From JANWJE01 sp044326545 (lineage in GTDB: Bacteria; Chlamydiota; Chlamydiia; Chlamydiales; Parachlamydiaceae): a DNA stretch of 64,000 bases. The notes under the pieces are model-generated. The model searched no databases, was not told the DNA's origin, and saw only the letters and a program-made list of their open reading frames with translations. The stretch spans positions 1 to 64,000 of the forward strand of contig JBIRBM010000003.1 in the NCBI GenBank assembly GCA_044326545.1. The letters run 5' to 3'. Position numbers and translations under genes: made by a program. Positions 32,622 through 41,847 of this stretch are shown in pieces (position 1 is the first letter of the stretch; each line of letters starts with the position of its first letter).

Positions 32622-34250
32622 TCATTTAAGGAAAGAGCATCGTGATAGATAGGGGTTGAAATCAGGAGATTGTGCAAGAAATTGTAATGGAGAGGAAGAA
32701 AGGATGTGATCGTCTTCAAAATCAGTGGATTGACCTCCTAATACCCTCTTTTTTTCTTGAGGGATTTTTTTCCAGTTATAGGTATTGACCAACAACTTTC
32801 CGGTATCATCGTGAGTAAGCTTTGTGCAAAATTCTCTAGATTTTGCGTGTTTTGGAAAATGTAACCTCATATCATGAACAATTTTATTATCCCATTTCAA
32901 TAGATCATCTGGAATTCGAATGTTATGTTCGATTTTCAAAAGAAGGCTAAAGTCAATGTCTGCAATATGGGGATAAGCATTCTCTTGAATGACTTCCAAA
33001 AATGATTGTATAAGCAAAATGTACAGAATATTTTCTTTTTTGTGTGATTGTAACCCCCATCCGTAGGGTTGTACATACGCTTTTTGTTTGTTATTCTCAG
33101 CCCATCTATTCGCTTCAGCTAAATAATTTTCAATATTGATTTTCATCCGTTTTTTGTAGATCTCTTGATTAATCACACTTTTTACATCGGATAAAGGAGG
33201 AGATTTTTCTCTTTGATTTGTCGATTCCGAAGAAATGTCACTAAATAAAGGGAAATAATTGACTTTGTAAAATCTGGCAAAAAGGCGCATTTTTGCTGTG
33301 ACCGAATCGTCATTTTCTTCGTTCTCCGGAAGGGGGCCATATCCATTTTCAACTCGATTTTGTGTGTCGGTGATGACAATCCACTGTGCGTCCATTTGCC
33401 TTTCATCATCTAATTGGGGACCGGTGAAACCGATGCAAATTCCTCTCTTTTCGAATTCATCCGACGTGTCGATTTTACCTTCGTTAAATGAGTCTCCTTT
33501 GTTAATAAAATGGGTGGGAATTGAAATTCCGATGAGGGTCGACAATTCAAATTCTTCAGGAGTGAGAGGATCCGTGAGTTGTAAGAGGTTATCTTGTTGA
33601 TCATTTACGCAATCTGTATCGCAAAATTCACTCTCATGTGTTAAGAGACAAGACTTCACTTTTTCTCTTGAAAAGAAAGGGGGGATTACTGCTAGACGCC
33701 TGATAAAATCAGCCTTAGAAATTGAAGAGTATAAGTGTTTTTCAGCTCGTGAACCGAATGTTAATTTATACTGGAGGAATCCATCGATTAGCGCCGATAC
33801 TGATGGGTGGATTAAGAGCCTCGTCTCTTCAAATGCCCTAAGAATGTCTTCTTCACAGTATAATTCCTCAACTTGTTCAATTGCTGTTGATATTTTATTT
33901 GAAGATGGAGGAAAAGTGTGATTCTCATTTTCTCCATTGATGTGTTTAGCCTTCGCGATGATGCTGGCTTTGCTGAAAAGAGGTGCAGTCTTGTTTTTGT
34001 CTTCGTTCTGCGACAGTTGCTGCTGTCTTATGATCTCCACTTTTTCTGTCCTGGATCCGGCTTGCTCCGTTATTTTTCTTTCTTCAAGCCTCTTGTTGTA
34101 ACGCAAGTAGGTTGTTGCTGTTAGAGATGATAAGGCGATTAAAGTGATGACAGATCCAGAAAAAAGCGAATGTTGAGCAATAAGACCAAGAGATCGGCTT
34201 CCTGCTTGGTACAAGCATGAGAAAAAAGAATCAGAATAATTGCAAATCAT
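32622..34250 (-). CDS. Hypothetical 542-aa membrane-anchored protein, last gene of the aroG operon
   Basis: I do not recognise this protein. One hydrophobic segment near residues 30-50 (LFSGSVITLIALSSLTATTY) probably anchors it, followed by a hydrophilic linker and a soluble region. Notable segments are GICIGFTGPQLDDERQMDAQ, WIVITDTQNRVENGYGPLP and a C-terminal AYVQPYGWGLQSHKKENIL. Its ATG lies 3 bp after the stop of the small exported gene, so the four genes from aroG onward form one operon. Ser/Glu-rich low-complexity around 60-120 suggests disorder. An effector role cannot be excluded. Confidence 0.6.
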   Translation of the reverse strand: MICNYSDSFFSCLYQAGSRSLGLIAQHSLFSGSVITLIALSSLTATTYLRYNKRLEERKITEQAGSRTEKVEIIRQQQLSQNEDKNKTAPLFSKASIIAKAKHINGENENHTFPPSSNKISTAIEQVEELYCEEDILRAFEETRLLIHPSVSALIDGFLQYKLTFGSRAEKHLYSSISKADFIRRLAVIPPFFSREKVKSCLLTHESEFCDTDCVNDQQDNLLQLTDPLTPEEFELSTLIGISIPTHFINKGDSFNEGKIDTSDEFEKRGICIGFTGPQLDDERQMDAQWIVITDTQNRVENGYGPLPENEENDDSVTAKMRLFARFYKVNYFPLFSDISSESTNQREKSPPLSDVKSVINQEIYKKRMKINIENYLAEANRWAENNKQKAYVQPYGWGLQSHKKENILYILLIQSFLEVIQENAYPHIADIDFSLLLKIEHNIRIPDDLLKWDNKIVHDMRLHFPKHAKSREFCTKLTHDDTGKLLVNTYNWKKIPQEKKRVLGGQSTDFEDDHILSSSPLQFLAQSPDFNPYLSRCSFLK

Positions 34251-34253
34251 ACT

Positions 34254-34556
34254 TCATGACTCTATATCAAAAGGGATTCTATTGCCAAAATCAATTTTAA
34301 ACGTCGCAGGTCCTGGCTGTTTGGCTTCCTCGTAAAGAATCGAGACTTGCAAATGGCTTTTGTTAGTGATGATTGCGTATCCATGATCATTTTTCTCCAT
34401 TTTTTCAATGACCTCCCCGGATTGTAGCGTCTTTCCTAATTGTTCGTCGGACAGGATGGCAATCATTTCTTTAGAGGTTTGGTAAAGGGGAGGGAGCACT
34501 CCTTCCAATTGAATCAATGAAAGAGCGGCTAAAAAAGTGAGAGCAATGTTTTTCAT
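34254..34556 (-). CDS. Small exported protein in the aroG operon
   Basis: A 100-residue protein with a signal peptide (IALTFLAALSLIQLEG) and a soluble domain of about 80 residues with alternating strands (GYAIITNKSHLQVSILYEEA, PATFKIDFG). Its ATG overlaps the stop of the preceding lipoprotein gene (ATGA), so translation is coupled. From memory, Chlamydia has small hypothetical genes beside aroG (CT382.1/CT383 region); whether they are homologous needs checking. It is probably periplasmic. Function unknown. Confidence 0.65.
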   Translation of the reverse strand: MKNIALTFLAALSLIQLEGVLPPLYQTSKEMIAILSDEQLGKTLQSGEVIEKMEKNDHGYAIITNKSHLQVSILYEEAKQPGPATFKIDFGNRIPFDIES

Positions 34557-35074
34557 GTTAAGCTTCCTTTAATTAAAGAACTAAGGGTCTGTTTTTTGAC
34601 GGATTCTTCATCAGGTTGTATGTCTACAGTGGGGACATTTAACTCAATAAGTTCAGCCCACAAGGGGTGTCTCCATGTTGCTAAAACACAAGACCCTTTT
34701 TGGATTTGAGCAAAGTAAGTCAGAATCCCGTTGGTTTGACAGTAAAGATCTCGATTGACTAAATAAATATAATGCCCTCGTTTAGAATCAATAGGCATTC
34801 GGATTTCTTTTTCTTGATGATTTCGAAAGCGCACTTTGAGATAAAGGAATAATGGGTGATCTTCGCATTCTTTTGATGAAAGCGACCACTGAACCAAAAG
34901 ACGTTGACCCACTAACGGCGCGTAGAGGTGAGGGTCCGGGGTTCCAATGTGATCACTTGCTAAATACTCCGGAGTCAAATACTGGGTTTGAACCTCCAGT
35001 CGATGAATGGTACAACTGCTAAAAGAGATGAAAATGGCTGATCCTAAAAGACAATTTAAAAAAAAATTGCGCAC
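34553..35074 (-). CDS. Putative lipoprotein in the aroG operon
   Basis: A 173-residue protein with a lipoprotein signal: hydrophobic core LLGSAIFISFSSC with Cys at about residue 21 as lipobox. The rest is mainly beta (RLLVQWSLSSKECEDHPLFL, HYIYLVNRDLYCQTNGILTYF). The start is GTG with GAGGAT seven bases upstream, 18 bp after aroG. Start and stop geometry suggest it is co-transcribed with aroG and coupled to the next small exported gene. No catalytic motif is seen. Confidence 0.7.
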   Translation of the reverse strand: MRNFFLNCLLGSAIFISFSSCTIHRLEVQTQYLTPEYLASDHIGTPDPHLYAPLVGQRLLVQWSLSSKECEDHPLFLYLKVRFRNHQEKEIRMPIDSKRGHYIYLVNRDLYCQTNGILTYFAQIQKGSCVLATWRHPLWAELIELNVPTVDIQPDEESVKKQTLSSLIKGSLT

Positions 35075-35092
35075 TAAAGATCCTCAATTTTT

Positions 35093-36169
35093 CTAATTTT
35101 TAAGCAGCTTAGCGTTATTGTGTCTCTCTGCAAACGAAAAGTCTAGGGATTGCGTCGCTTTATTTAGAAGTTCTGCGCCCCATTGAATCAATCGACATGT
35201 TGATTGCCAATCTAGACAAGAATCGGTAATCGATACGCCATATTCTAAATTTGAAAAGTTTGGGGTGAGTATTTGTTTTCCGGATTTAAGGTGACTCTCG
35301 AGCATGATCCCTCGAATATTGGGATTTCCCTCTAGAAATTGATGAATGATAGATTGAAAAACAAGGGACTGAAGCTCCTGTCTTTTTCCTGAATTATCGT
35401 GAGCGCAATCGATGATGAGGGAGGGAATGAGCTTGGCCTGCTCGAGTTTTTCCAACGCTTGAGATACTGAAGAGGGATCGTAATTGGGCCCTCCCTCTCC
35501 GCCTCTTAACACGATGTGGGAATCGGGATTGCCTTTTGTTCGAGAAATCATCGGTTTTCCGTTATCCGATATGCGGATAAAAGTATGAGGTTGGATGGCT
35601 GTTAGCGCTCCATTGACAGCCGCTGAAATATCTCCGGCGGTGCCGTTTTTAAAGCCGATAGGCATTTCAAGCCCTGAGGCTAAGGTACGGTGAATTTGAG
35701 ACGATGCTGTCCGGGCGCCAATTGATCCCCAGGAAATCAAGTCGTCGTAGTAAAAGGCGGTTAAGGGATCCAGAAATTCAGTTGCAGCTGGAATTTTAAT
35801 AGAGGCTAGCTCGAGCAAGAGTTGACGAGTCCATTGAATACCCAAGTTGATATTGTCGGATCCATCGAGCAGAGGATCTGATAAAAATCCCTTCCAACCG
35901 CAAGAGGTGCGCGGCTTTTCACAATAAACTCGCATAATGATAAAAAATTGAGAAGAGAAGGTGTCTCTCAGATCTTTTAGCCTGATTGCAAATTCTTTTG
36001 CCGATAGAGGATCATGGATGGAGCAGGGTCCTAGAATAAGGATGAGGCGAGGATCTGTTCCGTTTAATATAGATCGAATGGTCTGTCGGCTCTCTTCAAT
36101 AAAATGATGCTGAAAAGGAAGAATAGGAAGTGTTGTTTTGAGTTCGAAATAAGAGGGGAGAAATTCCAT
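35093..36169 (-). CDS. aroG: 3-deoxy-7-phosphoheptulonate (DAHP) synthase, AroFGH type
   Basis: A 358-residue type I DAHP synthase, condensing phosphoenolpyruvate and erythrose 4-phosphate in the first step of the shikimate pathway. Diagnostic segments are LILGPCSIHDP, MRVYCEKPRTSCGWKG, the GARTASSQIHR loop, GFKNGTAGD, HIVLRGGEGGPNY and IIDCAHDNSGK with metal and substrate residues, then the late GVSITDSCLDW. Length matches E. coli AroG. I prefer the ATG at 36169 over the GTG at 36175, because AGGTGA lies just before it. It heads an operon with a lipoprotein, a small exported protein and a membrane-anchored protein. Confidence 0.94.
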   Translation of the reverse strand: MEFLPSYFELKTTLPILPFQHHFIEESRQTIRSILNGTDPRLILILGPCSIHDPLSAKEFAIRLKDLRDTFSSQFFIIMRVYCEKPRTSCGWKGFLSDPLLDGSDNINLGIQWTRQLLLELASIKIPAATEFLDPLTAFYYDDLISWGSIGARTASSQIHRTLASGLEMPIGFKNGTAGDISAAVNGALTAIQPHTFIRISDNGKPMISRTKGNPDSHIVLRGGEGGPNYDPSSVSQALEKLEQAKLIPSLIIDCAHDNSGKRQELQSLVFQSIIHQFLEGNPNIRGIMLESHLKSGKQILTPNFSNLEYGVSITDSCLDWQSTCRLIQWGAELLNKATQSLDFSFAERHNNAKLLKN

Positions 36170-36393
36170 GTTCACCTATAGGCTTCGTTCTCTAATGTTT
36201 GAATTGGATATGATTTATACCATAGAACGGGATTTATACCGAAATACATTTGTTGAATCTCAATCGGGATACAATATTTAATAAATTAATGAAGGTAAAA
36301 GGATAAAAAAACTTTTCAAAGATGATAAATCATTGTATAATCGGGAAATTTGCTTTAAAAATCATTTTAAGCATGAGTGCTCCTAGTCGCCAT

Positions 36394-36448
36394 GTCAAGA
36401 TGAAATGGGGCTATTCGACTCACGATAAAACCTTCATTTCATCTTGAC
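36394..36448. repeat. 14-bp perfect inverted repeat upstream of the MITE-like palindrome
   Basis: GTCAAGATGAAATG (36394-36407) and CATTTCATCTTGAC (36435-36448) are exact complements across a 27-base loop. CGCC (36388-36391) and GGCG (36449-36452) extend the stem across a two-base bulge. Confidence 0.7.
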
Positions 36449-36480
36449 GGCGTATGACCACGATTTAGACTATGGAGAAA

Positions 36481-36644
36481 TAGACTTCTTTCAAAACTGG
36501 TTTTGGTTGAGAAAATGGAGGATGTTTGAGCAGATTGATTGGCAAATGTTGAGAGCTTATGTGAACATAGGGTCGAAAAATTTGACAATCAAGAGGCCAA
36601 AAATGGCCATTTCCTCAACCACATGAGATTTCGAAAAAAAGCTA
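36481..36644. repeat. 164-bp palindrome, MITE-like (copy 2)
   Basis: Aligns along its whole length with the complement of 7949-8111: TAGACTTCTT at the left end, TTTGAG-AGATTG, TTGAGAGC, GGTCGAAAAATTT, CCAAAAATGGC, and ATGA-TTTCGAA at the right. This copy is more diverged at the centre (CTTATGTGAACATAG instead of the perfect palindrome). Two copies 28 kb apart with no coding capacity are consistent with a non-autonomous element. Confidence 0.75.
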
Positions 36645-36670
36645 ATATTATTAACACCTGACTGACTAAG

Positions 36671-38086
36671 GTGGGTATGGAAGAAATCGATCAAATATTA
36701 AGTCAAGTAAAAAATTGGATATGGGGAGCTCCTTTATTATTTCTGTTATTGGGGACTGGCTGTTACTTGACTGTGCTTCTAAAAGGAGTTCAGTTTCGTT
36801 ATTTAGGCTATGCTTTTAAGCAGGTTGTCGCAAAGCAGCAGGAAAATTCCAAAGGGGACATTAGCCATTTTGAAGCTTTGATGACCTCTTTAGCAGGAGC
36901 AATTGGAACAGGAACCATTGTTGGCGTTGCAACAGCTGTTATGGTGGGAGGCTTGGGGGCTATTTTTTGGATGTGGGTGACCGCTTTCATTAGCATGGCA
37001 ACAAAGTATGCAGAATCTCTATTAGCTGTAAAATATCGAAATGTCGATTTGCGAGGGGAAATGTCCGGCGGGCCAATGCAGTATATTTCACAAGGGTTAG
37101 GGTGGAAAAAAATGGCCTCTCTTTTTGCTATCCTTGGAATGATTGCCGCCTTGACAACAGGGAATTTGGTCCAAACAAATTCAATTGCCGAAGGCGTTTA
37201 TCACGTCTGGGGAATAGACCCTTGGATGACGGGCATTGTCTTATCTCTTTTGACAGCGATTGTCGTGATTGGAGGGGTGAAGTCGATCGGTCATGTGGCA
37301 AGTGTGTTAGTTCCTGGAATGGCTCTGCTTTATATTGGAGCTGCTTGCTATATTTTAATCATTAATTATTCAGATATTCCTCAAGCATTTATGATGATAT
37401 TCCATGGTGCTTGGAATGGGCATGCCGCCACGGGCGGTTTTCTTGGTTCAACTGTTATGATGGCCATTCAGATGGGTGTTGCACGCAGTGTATTTTCCAA
37501 TGAATCAGGTCTTGGCATTTCTTCAATTGCCGCTGCTGCAGCTAAAACAGATAGTCCAAGTAGACAAGCTCTGATCACCATGACGGGGGCGCTTATCTCA
37601 ACAGTGATTGTCTGTACAATGACAGGTGTTGCTTTGGCTGTTACAGGGGTCATTGGAACCAGTGGAGAGAATGGGCAGGTGTTGAATGGGGCTAGATTAG
37701 CCATTTCTGCATTCAATAAGCATATTGTGGGTGGAGAGTATATTGTGACTGTTGGATTGATTTTATTTGCCTACACGACGGTTCTTGCTTGGTCTTATTA
37801 TGGTGAAAAATGCTGCGAATATCTTTTTGGTGAACGATCGATTATCGCCTTTCGTCTTATTTTTGCCTTAGTTGTCATTCCAGGCGCTGCTCTTAAAATG
37901 GAAATTGCATGGCACTTAGCTGATATTAGCAATGGATTAATGGTCATTCCTAATCTGATTGCTCTGATCGGTCTATCAGGTGTGATCGTCAAGGAAACGC
38001 AAACGTTTTTGGCTAATGTTGATCGCAAAGAAAGTGATTCCCTTGCACTCAAACCGAAAGATTCAACATCATTAAAGGATGTTTAA
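36671..38086 (+). CDS. AGCS-family sodium:alanine/glycine symporter (second paralogue)
   Basis: A 471-residue polytopic inner-membrane transporter importing small neutral amino acids with Na+. The AGCS signature GAIGTGTIVGVATAVMVGG lies near residues 76-94, followed by GAIFWMWVTAFISMATKYAE, GGPMQYISQGLGWKK, VARSVFSNESGLGISSIAAA and FAYTTVLAWSYYGEKC. The SNESGLGISS segment is canonical here, whereas the paralogue at 2484 has ATDAGTGIVP, so the two may differ in substrate. The frame may start one codon or so later at ATG; no strong ribosome site is visible. Two hairpins at 38087-38191 separate it from convergent valS. Confidence 0.93.
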   Translation: MGMEEIDQILSQVKNWIWGAPLLFLLLGTGCYLTVLLKGVQFRYLGYAFKQVVAKQQENSKGDISHFEALMTSLAGAIGTGTIVGVATAVMVGGLGAIFWMWVTAFISMATKYAESLLAVKYRNVDLRGEMSGGPMQYISQGLGWKKMASLFAILGMIAALTTGNLVQTNSIAEGVYHVWGIDPWMTGIVLSLLTAIVVIGGVKSIGHVASVLVPGMALLYIGAACYILIINYSDIPQAFMMIFHGAWNGHAATGGFLGSTVMMAIQMGVARSVFSNESGLGISSIAAAAAKTDSPSRQALITMTGALISTVIVCTMTGVALAVTGVIGTSGENGQVLNGARLAISAFNKHIVGGEYIVTVGLILFAYTTVLAWSYYGEKCCEYLFGERSIIAFRLIFALVVIPGAALKMEIAWHLADISNGLMVIPNLIALIGLSGVIVKETQTFLANVDRKESDSLALKPKDSTSLKDV

Positions 38087-38154
38087 CTCACTACCTGACG
38101 CACCGAGAGCGCGATTTGCACTGAAGCGAAAGCTCTCGCGGTGCGTCAGGTGAG
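38087..38154. repeat. CTCACCTTACGCACC palindromic repeat (copy 2)
   Basis: CTCACTACCTGACGCACCGAGAGC (split: CTCACTACCTGACG at 38087-38100 and CACCGAGAGC at 38101-38110) pairs with GCTCTCGCGGTGCGTCAGG at 38132-38150 and its TGAG extension to 38154. Only a few bulges interrupt the stem. It begins at the symporter stop and faces convergent valS, so it may terminate both. Confidence 0.75.
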
Positions 38155-38160
38155 CCACCT

Positions 38161-38191
38161 ATTCAAAATCTTCGATCGGATGATTTTGAAT
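38161..38191. terminator. Hairpin between the symporter and valS
   Basis: ATTCAAAATC (38161-38170) pairs exactly with GATTTTGAAT (38182-38191). The loop contains TCGATCGGAT, recalling the TTTGATCCGATG repeat family. It is AT-rich with short T runs on both sides, suitable for bidirectional termination. Confidence 0.5.
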
Positions 38192-38208
38192 AGATTCTAA
38201 GAGTGGAT

Positions 38209-41061
38209 CTAAAAAGACTCTAATTTTCTCTTAATTTCATCCAGTTCATTTTCCCATTGAGCCAATTGTTGTTGTTGTTTTTGAATGAGTTGACTCGGAG
38301 CTCGACTGATAAAGTCTGGATTACCCAATTGAGAGTGTAATTTCTCAATAGAAGTGATTAACTTATCTTTTTCTTTTGTTAGGCGCAGAAGCTCTTGCTT
38401 TAATAACTCCTCGGGTAAAGGAAGAATGATTTTTAGAGAGCGGAAGACTCCGGTACAGGTAAAACCTAAGGAGGGTTGCGAACAAAGAACGTGAATCTCT
38501 TGTGTTCTAATAAGAGCGCTGATCATGTGACTGTTCGTGAGGACTGCTTGCCAATCTGGGTCATCAGGCTGGCCGATAATGTAAACATCTGTTGCCGTTC
38601 CAGGAGAGAGTTTCATCTCTCCTCGGATATTGCGTATGGTATAAATCACTTCTTCCATCATGGAAAATGTTCGATCGATGTCAGGATTGAGATCAGATTC
38701 TCGAATGACTTGCGGATAAGGAGCGACAAGGCAAGCCGCACTGTGTAATGCCTTTACGCAATCTTGCGTATAGGGATCGCTGTTCAAATCGAGCGTCAAT
38801 CCCTCAAGATGATCTTTTAAAAGATGAAAAAGCTCTTCAGTAATAAATGGAGCGATAGGATGCATTAATCTCAACGCTTGACATAACACAATCACAAGCA
38901 GTTTTTGCTTATTTGTTCTGTCTTTAAGAGATCCTGTTTTGCCAAATAAGATGGGTTTGGAAATTTCTACGTAGTAAGCACAAAACTTTTTCCAAAAGAA
39001 ATCATACGCTTCAATTGCTGCTTGATCAAATTCGTAACAAGTCAGATGGTGATTGATGCTCTTGACTGTTCGGTTGAGAGTAGAAAGAATCCAGCGGTCT
39101 TCTAAATTGAGGAGTTTTTCTTCAATCCCCTTTGAAAACTCATTTGCCTCCAATCCAGACATTCCTGGTCTTTCATTATGTTGTAAATTCATCAAGACAA
39201 AACGGGCGCTATTCCACATCTTATTGGCAAAATTCTTAAATTCTTCAAATCGGCGTCTATCTAAATCAATTTGACGTGCTTGTGTTGCACTGGCACAAAG
39301 AGCCATTCTCACAGCATCGGTTCCGTATTGATCGATCATTTCAAGGGGGTCTATCACGTTGCCTTTAGATTTTGACATTTTTTCCCACTTAGAGAAGACC
39401 TCTTTGGGCACAGGTTTGCCTAAATCATAATCTAATCGTTCTTGTTCTGCCACGTAAAGAATGCCACCGCCAACTTGTTCACGCCAGTAAGATTTACCAT
39501 AAATCAACCCATGTAAAAAACATTCCGGAAAGGGAGGGGTATCCAAAGCGTATTCTCCCATTGCGAGCATTCGTGCGACCCAGAAAAAGAGAATATCGTG
39601 CCCTGTCACAAGAGTTGAGTTGGGATAAAATTTTGCAAGATCCGATGTTTTATCCGGCCACCCTAAAGTTGAAAATGGCCAAAGGGCTGATGAAAACCAA
39701 GTGTCCAAGACATCTGAGTCTTGAATCCAATCATCGGGTGATGTTTTGACTTCCTCTGGGAGATCGGGACCATCGTAGCAAATGATTTGCTCAGCGTTTG
39801 TCCGATGATACCAGATAGGGATGCGATGTCCCCACCACAACTGTCGACTGATGCACCAATCTCGTAAATGATCAATCCAATGAAAATAGGTGGCGTCCCA
39901 GTGAGGAGGGATTAAACGCGTTTTGCCCTCAGCGACAGTCGAACGTAAATGCTTGGCAAAGGTTTCCATTCGAACGAACCACTGTTTAGATAAATAAGGT
40001 TCAATCGTCGCTTTTGATCGATAAGAGATGCCTACTCTGTTGATATGGGGCTCTATTTTATCTAAAAAACCTTCTTTGCGCAGGTTCTCCACAACCGCTT
40101 CGCGCGCAGCTGCCATTGTGAGCCCTTCGAATTGACCTCCATTGCTATTGATGCAGCCGTCCGGCGTCATGATGTTGATAAAAGGTAAATTGTGGGTTCG
40201 TCCGATTTGATAATCATTCGGATCGTGCGCAGGAGTCACTTTCACAGCTCCTGTCCCAAAAGTCGGATCGACATGGTGATCTGCAATAATGGGAATTAAC
40301 CGATTGCTTAGAGGAAGGAGGATCTCCTTGCCAATCAAATGGGCATAACGGGAATCGCTAGGAGAAACGGCCACTGCAGTATCTCCAAGTATTGTTTCTG
40401 GGCGTGTTGTGGCGACCCGGATAAAGCCGGAATCATCAGCGAGGGGATAATGAATATGCCATAAAAATGATTGACGCTCCTCATGTTCAACTTCATCATC
40501 AGCTAAAGCTGTTTGAGTGACAGGATCCCAATTGACTAAATAATCGCCCCGGTAAATGAGTCCTGCATCAAAAAGCTTCTTAAACATCACTCTTACAGCT
40601 TTGTTATTTCCTTCATCCATTGTAAAACGCAAACGAGACCAATCGCAAGAACTGCCCAGCCGTTTTAATTGTTCGATGATGCGGCTTTCACTTGTTTTCT
40701 TCCATGACCAGACATGCGATAGAAACTCTTCACGAGAATAATCCTTTCGCTTCTTTCCATGTGTTTGAATCAGGTGTCTTTCGACAACGGTTTGCGTTGA
40801 AATGCCTGCATGATCAGTTCCTGGAACCCATAAAACTTCAAATCCTTGCATTCTTTTCCATCGGATGAGAATATCTTGTAATGTATTGACAAGAGCATGT
40901 CCCATATGGAGAACGCCCGTCACATTTGGAGGGGGCATGACAATACAATAAGAGGGTTTAGAGGAATGTGCATTTGCTTTAAAAAATTGATGCGCTTCCC
41001 AAAATTGATACCATTTTGCGTCAATTATTTTTGCTTCGTAAGCTTTTGGTAAATCTGACAT
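38209..41061 (-). CDS. valS: Valyl-tRNA synthetase
   Basis: A 950-residue class Ia aminoacyl-tRNA synthetase charging tRNA-Val. The HIGH motif appears in PNVTGVLHMGHAL near residue 44, the editing domain in RVATTRPETILGDTAVAV and TPAHDPNDYQIG, and the KMSKS loop in WEKMSKSKGNVIDP near 560. The C-terminal 65 residues form the typical valyl coiled-coil (LLRLTKEKDKLITSIEKLHS). Length is normal and no defect is visible. A short 39-bp gap separates it from the next minus-strand gene. Confidence 0.97.
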   Translation of the reverse strand: MSDLPKAYEAKIIDAKWYQFWEAHQFFKANAHSSKPSYCIVMPPPNVTGVLHMGHALVNTLQDILIRWKRMQGFEVLWVPGTDHAGISTQTVVERHLIQTHGKKRKDYSREEFLSHVWSWKKTSESRIIEQLKRLGSSCDWSRLRFTMDEGNNKAVRVMFKKLFDAGLIYRGDYLVNWDPVTQTALADDEVEHEERQSFLWHIHYPLADDSGFIRVATTRPETILGDTAVAVSPSDSRYAHLIGKEILLPLSNRLIPIIADHHVDPTFGTGAVKVTPAHDPNDYQIGRTHNLPFINIMTPDGCINSNGGQFEGLTMAAAREAVVENLRKEGFLDKIEPHINRVGISYRSKATIEPYLSKQWFVRMETFAKHLRSTVAEGKTRLIPPHWDATYFHWIDHLRDWCISRQLWWGHRIPIWYHRTNAEQIICYDGPDLPEEVKTSPDDWIQDSDVLDTWFSSALWPFSTLGWPDKTSDLAKFYPNSTLVTGHDILFFWVARMLAMGEYALDTPPFPECFLHGLIYGKSYWREQVGGGILYVAEQERLDYDLGKPVPKEVFSKWEKMSKSKGNVIDPLEMIDQYGTDAVRMALCASATQARQIDLDRRRFEEFKNFANKMWNSARFVLMNLQHNERPGMSGLEANEFSKGIEEKLLNLEDRWILSTLNRTVKSINHHLTCYEFDQAAIEAYDFFWKKFCAYYVEISKPILFGKTGSLKDRTNKQKLLVIVLCQALRLMHPIAPFITEELFHLLKDHLEGLTLDLNSDPYTQDCVKALHSAACLVAPYPQVIRESDLNPDIDRTFSMMEEVIYTIRNIRGEMKLSPGTATDVYIIGQPDDPDWQAVLTNSHMISALIRTQEIHVLCSQPSLGFTCTGVFRSLKIILPLPEELLKQELLRLTKEKDKLITSIEKLHSQLGNPDFISRAPSQLIQKQQQQLAQWENELDEIKRKLESF

Positions 41062-41100
41062 GAGTGTCCTTAGAGGTTTTGCGACTACGATACCATAATT

Positions 41101-41670
41101 TTATTGCCTAATGCAATCTCTTTGCTGTCGATCGATAGGCAAACGTTTATTGGATTGGCAAAATGATGAAATTTGCTGCAAGGCAAAGATAGCGATCAAT
41201 AATATCAGGGTTGCCTGCTTGATCTCTTTGATTGAAAGGGGAAAACGGAGAATATGACCTGTGATTTTGGCTCCAACAACAGACGTCGTGATCTGAAGCG
41301 CTTGGCCGATTAAAGGAGCGAGCGGAAGATGGTGATAAGGTTGAAACCAATCGACAAATAATGGAGTCATGAGTTGACTGATGACGTAAGCTGAGGCTAC
41401 AAATAAGCTAAGGTGAGTTGGAGGGATGCCTGTGAGACGGGAAACGCAAAGAGAGGAAATTGCGGTGAAAAGAGTCAGTTGTATTGGGTGGTAGAGAGGG
41501 TGATGAGGGTGTGCTGCTTGAGTTAGGCGGTTAAAAGAAGAGGGGAAAACGATAGCCATAAAATCATAAAAATAGTGAATGAGATAAAGAGTGTATACCA
41601 TGCAAGCATTTGTAAGGAATTTAAAATTTTTCTGGTGAAAAATCGTGCTGATAAGGTAATCTGTAGCCAC
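41101..41670 (-). CDS. Hypothetical polytopic membrane protein
   Basis: A 189-residue protein with several hydrophobic helices: around residues 24-45 (MVYTLYLIHYFYDFMAIVF), 63-80 (PIQLTLFTAISSLCVSRL), 85-105 (THLSLFVASAYVISQL), and 150-168 (ATLILLIAIFALQQI). The GTG at 41670 has no ribosome site; an ATG at 41601 is an alternative. It lies 39 bp upstream of valS on the same strand and could be co-transcribed. No family recognised. Confidence 0.55.
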   Translation of the reverse strand: MATDYLISTIFHQKNFKFLTNACMVYTLYLIHYFYDFMAIVFPSSFNRLTQAAHPHHPLYHPIQLTLFTAISSLCVSRLTGIPPTHLSLFVASAYVISQLMTPLFVDWFQPYHHLPLAPLIGQALQITTSVVGAKITGHILRFPLSIKEIKQATLILLIAIFALQQISSFCQSNKRLPIDRQQRDCIRQ

Positions 41671-41847
41671 TTTTAATAGACTGTTTTCAGATTCAAGTCA
41701 CTTTTTAGGCGCGTGAATTTTGGATACAGTCTGTAGGGTTATCGTAGTCGTTGAAAAACTTCTCAATCAAAGAATTGACGAAATGTTTAAATTTTGCGAT
41801 TCCCTCCCCCTCAAATCCCCAAAACATATCTATCCAGCGAGTTTTTT

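Larger units (their letters stand above)
36170..36670. other. 500-bp intergenic region holding repeats only
   Basis: Between divergent aroG and the AGCS gene, this region contains the inverted repeat 36394-36448 and the second MITE-like palindrome 36481-36644. Two GGTATAAATC-like boxes occur upstream of aroG on the minus strand (around 36215-36240) and may hold its promoter. No gene is supported; a 60-codon frame at 36444-36626 lies within the repeat. Confidence 0.6.

Noticed and set aside
36444..36626. 60-codon open frame upstream of the second symporter
   Set aside because: It lies inside an inverted repeat and the MITE-like palindrome; the other copy of the element is not open in the same way.
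41062..41100. T-box or other leader upstream of valS
   Set aside because: The gap is only 39 bp and shows no T-box or specifier structure.
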